NCBI GenBank assembly: GCA_947631185.1
Contig: CANRKJ010000016.1
Location: 1 to 46,517 of the forward strand
Direction of reading: 5' to 3'
DNA: 46,517 nucleotides
DNA from: an uncultured Clostridia bacterium
GTDB lineage: Bacteria; Bacillota; Clostridia; TANB77; CAG-508
In this document: one piece after another, positions 33,684 through 42,400 of the stretch
How the letters are laid out: every line of letters begins with the position of its first letter
Position numbering within the stretch: the first letter of the stretch is position 1
Position numbers and translations under genes: made by a program
The notes under the pieces: generated by a model
The model's input: the letters and a program-made list of their open reading frames with translations, nothing else
The model's database searches: none
What the model was told of the DNA's origin: nothing

Positions 33684-34730
33684 TTGGACGCAATTATTTT
33701 AAAACAAGTTTTAAGAGAATATAATACTAAAAGAAATATAGCTATAAACGAAGCTGAAAAAAGAAAATTTGAATTATTATCAGTAAATCCAAAACTAGCA
33801 GAAATAGAAAAAGAACTTGCTACAACATCAATTCAAACTTCTATTACTTTACTTAATTCAAATGAAGATGAAAAACATAAAGCACTAAAAGAATTAGACA
33901 AAAAAAATAAAAAATTAATAAAAGAAAAAAATGCTATATTAAAGCAATTATCCAAATCATCAGATTATTTATCTCCTCATTTCGAATGTAAAAAGTGTGA
34001 AGATACAGGTTATATCGAGGAAAATAATAAATCAGTGATGTGTAGTTGTTTAAAACAAAAAATATTTAATTTATATTATAATAAATCTAATATAGGAAAT
34101 TTGGATAGAGAAAATTTTTCTAATTATAATCCTAGATTATTCTCTAATAAAACAAATGTCGAACTTTATAAATCAGAAATTTCTCCTAAAGAAAATATGG
34201 AACTTTTAAAAGAAAAAGCATGGAATTTTATAAATAATTTTGATGATCCTACAGAAAAAAATATTCTATTTACTGGGAATACAGGCCTTGGAAAAACATT
34301 TCTGTCAAATTGTATTGCAAAAGAAGTTTTAGAAAAAGGAAAAACTGTTTTATATCAAACTGCTCCAGTTATGTTTGATAATATTCTAGATACACGCTTT
34401 GGAAAAGAAGGAACAAATATAGATTTAATAGATAATATATATAATGTTGATTTACTAATTATAGATGATTTAGGCACAGAAAAAATTACCGAAACAAAAA
34501 TATCTGAGTTATTTACTATAATAAATACACGATCATTAAATTCTAACCATAAAGCTACCAAAACCATTATATCTACTAATCTTACAATTGAAGAATTATT
34601 TAAAGTATATTCAAGTAGAATTGGCTCTAGGTTAGTTGGCAATTATAGATTTTTAAGATTTTTTGGTGAAGATTTAAGATTTAAAACAAATGTAGGAGCG
34701 CTCATCGGGCGCCCGCAAAAAAATAAATAA
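33684..34730 (+). CDS. DnaC/DnaI-like AAA+ helicase loader, C-terminus formed by a repeat
   Basis: A 348-residue ATPase with a TTG start 11 nt after GAAAGGAG. The N-terminal part is a charged coiled coil (about 20-95), then a zinc-binding site with Cys 102, 105, 120 and 122 (CKKC...CSC), then the AAA+ core: Walker A GNTGLGKT (198-205), Walker B LLIIDDLG (257-264), the sensor segment TIISTNLTIEEL and the arginine-finger region SRIGSRLVG. Family knowledge: such proteins load the DnaB helicase on DNA; the partner dnaB lies at 24471-25814. The last 12 residues (VGALIGRPQKNK) are encoded by a GC-rich palindromic repeat that has become part of the frame, replacing or extending the natural end. Confidence 0.9.
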   Translation: MDAIILKQVLREYNTKRNIAINEAEKRKFELLSVNPKLAEIEKELATTSIQTSITLLNSNEDEKHKALKELDKKNKKLIKEKNAILKQLSKSSDYLSPHFECKKCEDTGYIEENNKSVMCSCLKQKIFNLYYNKSNIGNLDRENFSNYNPRLFSNKTNVELYKSEISPKENMELLKEKAWNFINNFDDPTEKNILFTGNTGLGKTFLSNCIAKEVLEKGKTVLYQTAPVMFDNILDTRFGKEGTNIDLIDNIYNVDLLIIDDLGTEKITETKISELFTIINTRSLNSNHKATKTIISTNLTIEELFKVYSSRIGSRLVGNYRFLRFFGEDLRFKTNVGALIGRPQKNK

Positions 34731-34777
34731 TACAAATTATATAATAATAATACATTGGGGCGCTCATCGGGCGCCCG
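34691..34777. repeat. Two REP-like palindromes at the 3' end of the loader gene
   Basis: TGTAGGAGCGCTCATCGGGC (from 34691, inside the coding region) and TTGGGGCGCTCATCGGGCGC (from 34755), each completed by GCCCG, about 63 nt apart and in the same orientation. Same family as the other palindromes. Confidence 0.88.
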
Positions 34778-34808
34778 AAAAAAGTCCTATTAGGACTTTT
34801 TTTTTTTA
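34778..34808 (+). terminator. Terminator of the DnaD-like/DnaC-like operon
   Basis: AAAAAGTCCTA pairs with TAGGACTTTTT, followed by more T, immediately after the second palindrome. Confidence 0.88.
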
Positions 34809-34988
34809 ATACATTTTGTAAAAAAAACGAAATGAAAATTTAACCCAAAATTAATATTTCTTGAAACCTGCAGAATATCGCAAAATTAAGAATAATTTGA
34901 ATAATTTGATTATAATTTGTATATTGTTTTTTATAAATTATATGATATTCTTAATATATAATAATGGATTAATAAGGAGATATTTGCA

Positions 34989-35186
34989 ATGGATAATAAA
35001 GATAATAAATTAGGAAGTGACATAATTGATGGAAAAATCATTAATTGGGATGATTTGACTCAAGAACAATTAAAAGAATTGAAATTAAAATACGAAAAAA
35101 AACAAAAAGAAATTCTTGCTAAAATTGAGAAAGAATTAAAACTTGATGAGAATGAAAACAATAAGGAAGACGATAATATTAGATAA
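34989..35186 (+). CDS. Small charged protein of unknown function (65 aa)
   Basis: ATG start 8 nt after AAGGAGA. The protein is very hydrophilic: an acidic N-terminus (GSDIIDGKIINWDDLTQEQL) followed by a lysine/glutamate-rich helix (about 27-58) that is likely coiled coil. No membrane segment and no recognised domain. It ends 28 nt before the next gene, which is also coiled coil and on the same strand, so the two are probably one transcript. No specific function can be assigned. Confidence 0.65.
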   Translation: MDNKDNKLGSDIIDGKIINWDDLTQEQLKELKLKYEKKQKEILAKIEKELKLDENENNKEDDNIR

Positions 35187-35214
35187 AATTATAATTAAAA
35201 AGGAGAAAAATTAT

Positions 35215-36573
35215 ATGGATGCAACAATAACAACAACTACTAATCAAGAAAATTTGCTTGGATTAATGAAAGAGTTAACTGCTACTCAAGTAACACTGGC
35301 TAAACTTGATGCTCAATTAGCATTAAGCCAAGCAAAAGATCAAGTAAATAGTATTATTGATACTACTAGGGAAAATTTAAAACAACAAGCAAAACAATGT
35401 AAAGTCGATTTAAATAAATTTACGGAAACATATAAAAAAAATAGCGAAAGTAAAAGTGGAATTTTAGAAGATTATAAACAAGCTCTTGATGACGTAAATA
35501 GTTATTACAATTCTGTTTTTACTAATATTTTAGAGAAGAAAGCTCAATTAGAAGCTGATGAACAAGATACTATTTTAAAACAATCTGAAACAAAAAATAA
35601 TTTAAAAGAAGCTAAAAAACAGTTTCCTATACAAGAGAAAAACTTAAAAAATGAAATTAAAAAAGCCGTTAAAGAAGGAGATTTAGATACTGCTCAAGAG
35701 AAATTATCAGAATTACAAGAACTTTATGAAAATAGTCCAGTAGATGAATATCAAACAGCATATGAAGGATTAGATACTAGAAGAAAAGAATTAAGAAAAG
35801 CAATAGAAGATTGTGAGAATGAATTTAATAGAGCCTTAGAACAAAGAAATAATATGTTAAATATGCTTAAAGACGGAAAAAATGTTTCATTAGCTAATCT
35901 TCCAAAGCAAAGTTTCTTACAAAAAATGTTAGGAGCTGTGCTTAATAGATTTAATAAAACAAAAACTTTTATGAAAAATGCAATAGATCCTCTTAAAGCA
36001 AAAATTGCTACAATAAAAAATGAAGACATACCAAGAATTAAGGAAAGTGTTGAAAAAAATAAGAAAGACTTTACAGATAAGGTTGTATCAAAAAGACGTG
36101 CGATTGAAGCTAAAGTTACAGATACAATGGAACAATGTGCAACAAAGTTATCAAAATCAAAACAAAAAGTTATTGATACATTTGGAGATATAAAAAATTT
36201 TGCTGTTGATAAAGCAGCTGATGTTAAAGAAAATATAGGAGAAAAAGTTGATTCTGCTAAAAAATTTGCAGGACAAGTAAAAGATAATATTATTACTAGA
36301 AAAGATAAAATTGTTAAAGGTGCTCAAAATTTAGTAACCTCTGTAGTAGACGGTGCTCAAAATGTAAAAGATAGTGTTACCACTCATGTTACATCTACTA
36401 TTTCTAATGTACAGACTTCTTTTAGAAATACTATAGATAAAGGAAAACAATTAAAACTCGATTTGATAAGTAAGGCACAAACAAAGCTTAAAGATAACCA
36501 AAAAGAAATTGAAGCTAAAAGAGAAGTTCTTAATGGGAAAAATCAGCAAGATAACGCTGAACCTGAATTATAA
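35215..36573 (+). CDS. Long coiled-coil protein of unknown function (452 aa)
   Basis: Start chosen at ATG 35215, preceded by AAGGAG; an upstream in-frame extension to 35143 overlaps the previous gene and lacks such a site. No membrane segment or signal is seen. Residues about 15-250 are Ala/Gln/Glu/Lys-rich helix with heptad character. A short less charged stretch NLPKQSFLQKMLGAVLNRF (about 230-250) follows. The C-terminal 200 residues show amphipathic 11-residue-like patterning (DKAADVKENIGEKVDSAKKF, KIVKGAQNLVTSVVDGAQNV) reminiscent of LEA/apolipoprotein-like helices that lie on membranes. The C-terminus is acidic. A structural or scaffold role is only a guess. Confidence 0.8.
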   Translation: MDATITTTTNQENLLGLMKELTATQVTLAKLDAQLALSQAKDQVNSIIDTTRENLKQQAKQCKVDLNKFTETYKKNSESKSGILEDYKQALDDVNSYYNSVFTNILEKKAQLEADEQDTILKQSETKNNLKEAKKQFPIQEKNLKNEIKKAVKEGDLDTAQEKLSELQELYENSPVDEYQTAYEGLDTRRKELRKAIEDCENEFNRALEQRNNMLNMLKDGKNVSLANLPKQSFLQKMLGAVLNRFNKTKTFMKNAIDPLKAKIATIKNEDIPRIKESVEKNKKDFTDKVVSKRRAIEAKVTDTMEQCATKLSKSKQKVIDTFGDIKNFAVDKAADVKENIGEKVDSAKKFAGQVKDNIITRKDKIVKGAQNLVTSVVDGAQNVKDSVTTHVTSTISNVQTSFRNTIDKGKQLKLDLISKAQTKLKDNQKEIEAKREVLNGKNQQDNAEPEL

Positions 36574-36609
36574 AATTTCCTAGTATATATAATATGATTA
36601 TAAAACATA

Positions 36610-36631
36610 TGGGCGTTCATTGAACGCCCAT
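36610..36631. repeat. Solitary REP-like palindrome
   Basis: TGGGCGTTCATTGAACGCCC followed by A: a nearly perfect short palindrome of the same family, without the outer GGCG/CGCC arms, in the gap between two convergent genes. Confidence 0.75.
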
Positions 36632-36644
36632 AAAAATTGTATAG

Positions 36645-36697
36645 AAAAAAATAGCTGGAATTGAACACTTTTAGTATTCAATTCCAACTATTTTTTT
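36645..36697. terminator. Bidirectional terminator between convergent genes
   Basis: Stem TGGAATTGAA with TTCAATTCCA, extended by ATAG/CTAT and flanked by A7 on the left and T7 on the right. It serves the coiled-coil gene (+) and gyrA (-); it touches the gyrA stop codon. Confidence 0.88.
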
Positions 36698-39131
36698 ATT
36701 CATCATCTTTTTCAGGTTCTATAGTTTCTATACTAACAACTTTACCATCATTTGTTCTCATTAAAGTAACACCTTGTGTAGATCTACCTAAAATACTTAT
36801 TTCATCCACTTTCATTCTTATTATTGTTCCATTATCTGTAATAAGCATTACATCTTCTTCTCCACTTACTACTTTAATTCCAACTATGTCTCCTGTTTTT
36901 GGTGTAATCTTATAAGTAATAACTCCTCTACCACCTCTATTTTGAACTCTGTATTCATCAAGTTCTGTTCTCTTACCAAATCCATTTTCAGTAATAGCAA
37001 GAAGTGTAGCTCCTTCTCTAGATACTATTGGTTCCATTCCTATAACACAATCTTCTTCATCAAGTCTCATTGCAATAACACCCTGGGCTGTTCTTCCTAT
37101 TGGTCTTACATCTTTTTCATCAAATGTTATTGATAAACCTTTCTTTGTAACAAAAACTATATTATCTTCACCATCTGTAAGTCTAACATCTATAAGCTCA
37201 TCATCTTCTTTTAAATTAATTCCAAGTAAACCTGTAGTTCTAGATGAATCATATTCTTTAAGTGGAGTTTTCTTAACTATACCTTTTTTTGTTCCCATTA
37301 AAATATACTTTCCTTCAGCATAATTTTGAATTGGTATAATTGCAGAAACTTTCTCACCAGCATCTAAATTTAATAGGTTAACAATAGCTGTACCTTTAGC
37401 AGTTCTTCCAGCTTCTGGAATTTCAAATCCACGAAGTCTGTACATTTTTCCCTTATTAGTAAAGAATAATATTATATCATGTGTTGAAGCTGTAAATATT
37501 GATTTAACAAAATCATCTTCCTTAGTAGTAATACCCAATATTCCTTTGCCACCACGTCTTTGTGATTTATATGTGTCTACAGGCATTCTCTTTATATAAC
37601 CAAATCTAGTTAAAGCAATAACTGTTTGTTCTTCTTTGATAAGATCTTCTTCATTGAATTCGCCTTCAGCTGCAACTATTTTTGTTAATCTTTCATCACC
37701 ATATTTCTCTTTAATTTCAAGTAATTCGTTTTTAATAATATCATATACCATAGACTCATTTGCTAAAACATCTTTATAATAAGCTATTAATTTCATAAGC
37801 TCATTATATTCTTCTTCTAATTTTTCTCTTTGCAATCCTTGTAATCTCTTAAGTTGCATATCTAGAATTGCTTGTGCTTGAATATCAGATAATTTGAATC
37901 TTTCCATTAATCTTTCTTTAGCATCATCATAAGATTCACGAATTATTTTTATAACTTCATCTATATTATCAATAGCAATTAGTAATCCTTCTAATATATG
38001 TGCTCTTGCTTCAGCTTTCTCTAAATCAAATTTAGTTCTTCTAATTACTACTTCTTTTCTATGTTTAATATAAACATCTAAACATTGACGTAAACTTAAT
38101 ATTTCTGGTTTTCCATCAACAAGAGCAAGAGTAATTACACCAAAAGTATCTTGCATTTGTGTATGTTTATATAATTGATTTAAAATAACTTGAGGTCTTG
38201 CATCTCTTTTTAGTTCAATTACAACTCTAACCTTTTCTGTTCTATCAGATTCGTCTCTAACATCACTTATACCTTCAATTCTTTTATCTTTAACAAGTTC
38301 TGCTATATTTTCTATAAGTTTAGCTTTATTGACTTGGTATGGAAGTGAATGTACAACTATTCTTTGTCTATTTGAACTCATTTCTTCTATTTCTGCTTCT
38401 GCTCTAACTGTTATTTTTCCTCTACCTGTAGTATAAGCTTGTTTAATTCCTTCTCTTCCAAGTATCTGTGCTCCTGTAGGAAAATCAGGACCTTTTATAA
38501 TTTGCATAAGTTCTTCAATAGTTACTTCAGGATTTTCAATAACTCTTATAATTCCATTTATTACCTCAGTTAAATTATGTGGTGGTATATTTGTAGCCAT
38601 ACCTACTGCAATTCCAGATGAACCATTTACAAGTAATGCAGGTATTTTTGCAGGAAGTACTGTAGGTTCCATCAATCTTCCATCAAAGTTTGGCATAAAA
38701 TCTACTGTATTTTTTTCAATATCATCAAGCATTCTTTCAGATAGTTTTGACATTCTAGCTTCAGTATAACGATATGCAGCAGGGCTATCACCATCAACTG
38801 ATCCAAAATTTCCATGTCCATCAACCATTGGATATCTCATTGTAAAATCTTGAGCCAGTCTAACTAATGCATCATATACAGAAGCATCACCATGAGGATG
38901 GTATCTACCTAAAACGTCACCAACTGTTGTAGCACATTTTCTATATGGTTTATCTGATGTAATTCCATCTTCATTCATTGTATATAAAATTCTTCTATGA
39001 ACTGGTTTTAAACCGTCTCTTGCATCAGGTAAAGCTCTGGATACAATAACGCTCATTGCATAATCTATATACGCTGTTCTCATTTCTACATCGATATTTC
39101 TTTCAATAATACGTTCTTCTTGTCTTTCCAT
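36696..39131 (-). CDS. gyrA: DNA gyrase subunit A
   Basis: An 811-residue type II topoisomerase subunit that cuts and rejoins DNA to introduce negative supercoils. The breakage-reunion domain is at the N-terminus with catalytic Tyr122 in AAYRYTEARM, and the quinolone-determining region reads YHPHGDASVYDAL (77-89). The C-terminal beta-pinwheel repeats include the GyrA box QRRGGKG, which separates GyrA from ParC. Residue numbering at the active site coincides with E. coli; position 83 is Ala where E. coli has Ser. Slightly shorter than E. coli GyrA (875). ATG start. gyrB is not in the window, so the usual gyrB-gyrA pairing is absent here. Confidence 0.98.
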   Translation of the reverse strand: MERQEERIIERNIDVEMRTAYIDYAMSVIVSRALPDARDGLKPVHRRILYTMNEDGITSDKPYRKCATTVGDVLGRYHPHGDASVYDALVRLAQDFTMRYPMVDGHGNFGSVDGDSPAAYRYTEARMSKLSERMLDDIEKNTVDFMPNFDGRLMEPTVLPAKIPALLVNGSSGIAVGMATNIPPHNLTEVINGIIRVIENPEVTIEELMQIIKGPDFPTGAQILGREGIKQAYTTGRGKITVRAEAEIEEMSSNRQRIVVHSLPYQVNKAKLIENIAELVKDKRIEGISDVRDESDRTEKVRVVIELKRDARPQVILNQLYKHTQMQDTFGVITLALVDGKPEILSLRQCLDVYIKHRKEVVIRRTKFDLEKAEARAHILEGLLIAIDNIDEVIKIIRESYDDAKERLMERFKLSDIQAQAILDMQLKRLQGLQREKLEEEYNELMKLIAYYKDVLANESMVYDIIKNELLEIKEKYGDERLTKIVAAEGEFNEEDLIKEEQTVIALTRFGYIKRMPVDTYKSQRRGGKGILGITTKEDDFVKSIFTASTHDIILFFTNKGKMYRLRGFEIPEAGRTAKGTAIVNLLNLDAGEKVSAIIPIQNYAEGKYILMGTKKGIVKKTPLKEYDSSRTTGLLGINLKEDDELIDVRLTDGEDNIVFVTKKGLSITFDEKDVRPIGRTAQGVIAMRLDEEDCVIGMEPIVSREGATLLAITENGFGKRTELDEYRVQNRGGRGVITYKITPKTGDIVGIKVVSGEEDVMLITDNGTIIRMKVDEISILGRSTQGVTLMRTNDGKVVSIETIEPEKDDE

Positions 39132-39239
39132 TTATTATCCTCTTTTCTTTTTACTTTAAATCAATTGTATTATATTAAAGTATTTTAAAAAAATCAAGAA
39201 AAATTTGCTAAAAAAGTTTTATTAATGCAGGGGTGGTTT

Positions 39240-39387
39240 GGCGGGCGCCCGATGAGCGCCCCTACATTTATCAATTTCCATTTTTTATAATTTTTTGTTT
39301 TGGCGGGCGCCCGATGAGCGCCCCTACATTCATCAATTATCATTTTATATAATTTTTTGTTTTGGCGGGCGCCCAATGAGCGCCCGC
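39240..39387. repeat. Three REP-like palindromes in 61-bp units
   Basis: GGCGGGCGCCCRATGAGCGCC copies at 39240-39266, 39302-39328 and 39363-39387. The last continues into GCAATACATTTTGGTTAGCA, the spacer type of the 81-bp array at 4981-5488, so it is a hybrid of the two unit types. Located between gyrA and the terminator of adhesin C; no gene is present in 39132-39470. Confidence 0.88.
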
Positions 39388-39432
39388 AATACATTTTGGT
39401 TAGCATCAATTGAATATCAATAAAAAACAAAA

Positions 39433-39470
39433 ATATCCCCAATTTGTTAACAAATTGGGGATATTTTTTG
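39433..39470 (-). terminator. Terminator of adhesin C
   Basis: A perfect 32-base palindrome (39433-39464) built on ATATCCCCAATTTGTTAACA. It has A- and T-rich flanks, directly next to the stop codon, and is the same terminator type as at 6685 and 21381. Confidence 0.9.
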
Positions 39471-42400
39471 TTATTTATTATCTTTTTTGATAATTGTTAT
39501 TACTGCAAATATTATTGATGTTATTATTGTGATTACGAATTTTACTATTGCATCTCCTGTTTTTACTGTTTTTATTACTATTTTCTCTACTGGTTTTTCA
39601 ATTATTACAGGTTCTGACTTTTTCTTATAATAGTATATTATTTCTTCATCTTCTTTTGTCATCTTTCCACTTGCATTGTTTGGTTTCTTTATTAATTCAT
39701 ATCCTTCTATTTCTTTTTCTTTGCTTGTGTACTCGTCTCCTTCGTGTACTTCTGTTATTTCTGGATCATAGATATCTTTATCTGTTTCTATATCTACATA
39801 TCTTACAATCCTTCTTGATTTGTGTTTGTAATAATAAATTACTATTATATCTTCTTTTGTCATTGTTCCTTCTGCATTCTCTGGGATTCCTACTAAATCA
39901 TATTTTTCTATTTCTTTTGCCTCTGTTTTGTAGGTATCTCCTACTTTTCCTGTATATGTTTTACTATCTATTTCTTCATTTGTTATTACATCAACATATT
40001 TTGCTATTACTCTTGCATCAATATTTTTCTTCTTATAATAATATACTACTTCTACATCTGATTTTGGTGTTTCACCTTCATTATTTTCTGGTATTTTCTC
40101 TTCATCTAATTCATAATCATCTATTTCTTTTGGTATTGTTGTATAGTCATCTCCTTCTGGCACATCTTGCTCATCTGGATCTACTATATCTTCATTTGTT
40201 TCTTCATCTACATATCTTGTTGTTATTGTTGCTCTATATTTGTAGTAGTAATTTACTATTATCTCTTCTTCTGTCATTTCTCCTTCTGCATTATCTGGTA
40301 ATCTATCTTCCATTAAATCATATTTTGCAAATGTTTCTGATTCTGCTTTATATTTATCTCCTACTTTTCCTGCAATTTTTCTTGTTGCCAAAATCTCATC
40401 ATTCATTACATCTATATGATTTACTGTTACCATTGTGTCTTCTCTATGTACATGATAATAATATATAACTATTTTGTCTTCTTTTCCTATTGTTCCTTCT
40501 GGATCTTCTGGTAAATCTTCTTCATCTAAGTCATATCCTTCTATTATTTCTGGCTCTGTTGTATATTCTTCTCCATCAAATATTTCTTCTGTTTTTGGTG
40601 GTATAATATCTTTACCAGTTTCTTTGTCTTGATATTTTGTTGTTATTGTTGATTCATATTTATAATAATAACTTACTATTATATCTTCTTTTGTCATTTC
40701 TCCTGATGGTCTTTCTGGCATTCTGTCTTCATTTAATACGTATCTATCAAAAGTTTTTGATGGAATGTTATAGCTATCTCCTTCATGTCCACTGTGAACA
40801 ATCTCTTCTTCTAATAATGTTTCACTTCTACTATCATAATGTCTTTCTATTACTTTTGCATTATATTTATAATAGTATTTTACTATTGTTTGATTTTCAA
40901 ATATCTTTTCACCTGATTCACCAGTTGTTACTGTTACTTTCATTGTTCCTGTTGCATTATCTGGCAATCTAGTTGTATCTAGTTCATAGCCTTCTATTTC
41001 TTTTCCTTCTGTTTCATATGGATCATTTTCATGTCCTGTTTTTGTTTCTGTTTCTATTGGTTCATTTGTTGCTGAATCTATATATTGTACTATTACTTCT
41101 GCTTTTTTTACATAATAGTATACTACCTCTATTGATGCTTGGTCTCTTGTTCCTTTTGCATTTTTTGGCATCTTATCTTCATCATCAACTAAGTCATATC
41201 CTGGAATTTCTTTTGGTAAGATTTCATATTCATCTCCCTCATTTCCTTTATGTGTTTCCTGATAAATTACCTCTTCTGTTATATCATCAATATGTTTTTC
41301 TATAACATCAGTTTGAACTCTATTATAATAATATGTTATTACTTTATCTTCTTTTTCTATTGTTCCTTCTGTTTCTTCTGGTAAATCTTCTTCATCTAGC
41401 TCATAACCAGCTATTTCAATAGGTTCTGTTCTAAATGTATCTCCTTCAAGCAATGTTTCAACTTTTGGATCTTGAATATCTAATTTTGTTGCTTTATCTA
41501 CATATTTTGTTGTTACTGTTGATTGATGCTTATAATAATAACTAACAATTATATCTTCTTTTGTCATTTCTCCTGATGGTTTTTCTGGCATTCTGTCTTC
41601 ATTTAATACATATTTATCAAAAGTTTTTGATGGGATGTTATAGCTATCTCCTTCATGTCCATTATGAACTATTTCTTCCTCTAATAATATCTCTGTTTTA
41701 TTATCATAATGTCTTTCTATTACTTTTGTTTTATATTTATAGTAGTAAGTTATTACTTTGTCTTCTTTTCCTATTGTTCCATCTGGATCATCTGGTAACT
41801 CATCATTATCTAAATCGTAGTCTTCTATTTCTATTGGTTCTGTAGTATATTCTTCTCCATCAAATACTTTTTCTACTTTTGGATCTTGAATATCTAATCC
41901 TGTTGCTTTATCTACATATTTTGTTGTTACTGTTGATTCATATTTATAATAATAGCTTACTATTATTTCACCTTTTGTCATTTCTCCTGATGGGTTATCT
42001 GGCATTCTGTCTTCATTTAATACGTATCTATCAAAAGTTTTTGATGGAATGTTATAGCTATCTCCTTCATGTCCATTATGAACTATTTCTGCTTCTAATA
42101 AGCTTTCTGAATTATTATCATAATGTCTTTCAACTACTCTTGTTTTGTATTTATAGTAATATGTTATTACTTTGTCTTCTTTTCCTATTGTTCCATCTGG
42201 ATCATCTGGTAACTCATCATTATCTAAATCATAATTATCTATCTCTATTGGTTCTGTATTATATTCTTCTCCATCAAATATTGTTTCAACTTTTGGATCT
42301 TGAATATCTAATCCTGTTGCTTTATCTACATATTTTGTTGTTATTGTTGATTGATATTTATAATAGTAACTTACTATTATTTCACCTTTTGTCATTGTTC

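Noticed and set aside
35143-35214. N-terminal extension of the coiled-coil protein
   Set aside because: It overlaps the preceding gene, lacks a ribosome site, and a well-placed AAGGAG precedes the ATG at 35215.
36696-39131. ParC instead of GyrA
   Set aside because: The intact GyrA box QRRGGKG and the E. coli-like active-site numbering favour GyrA.
39194-39442. 82-codon minus-strand frame with GRSLGARQ/GAHRAPA
   Set aside because: It lies entirely in repeats and the adhesin C terminator; a repeat artefact.
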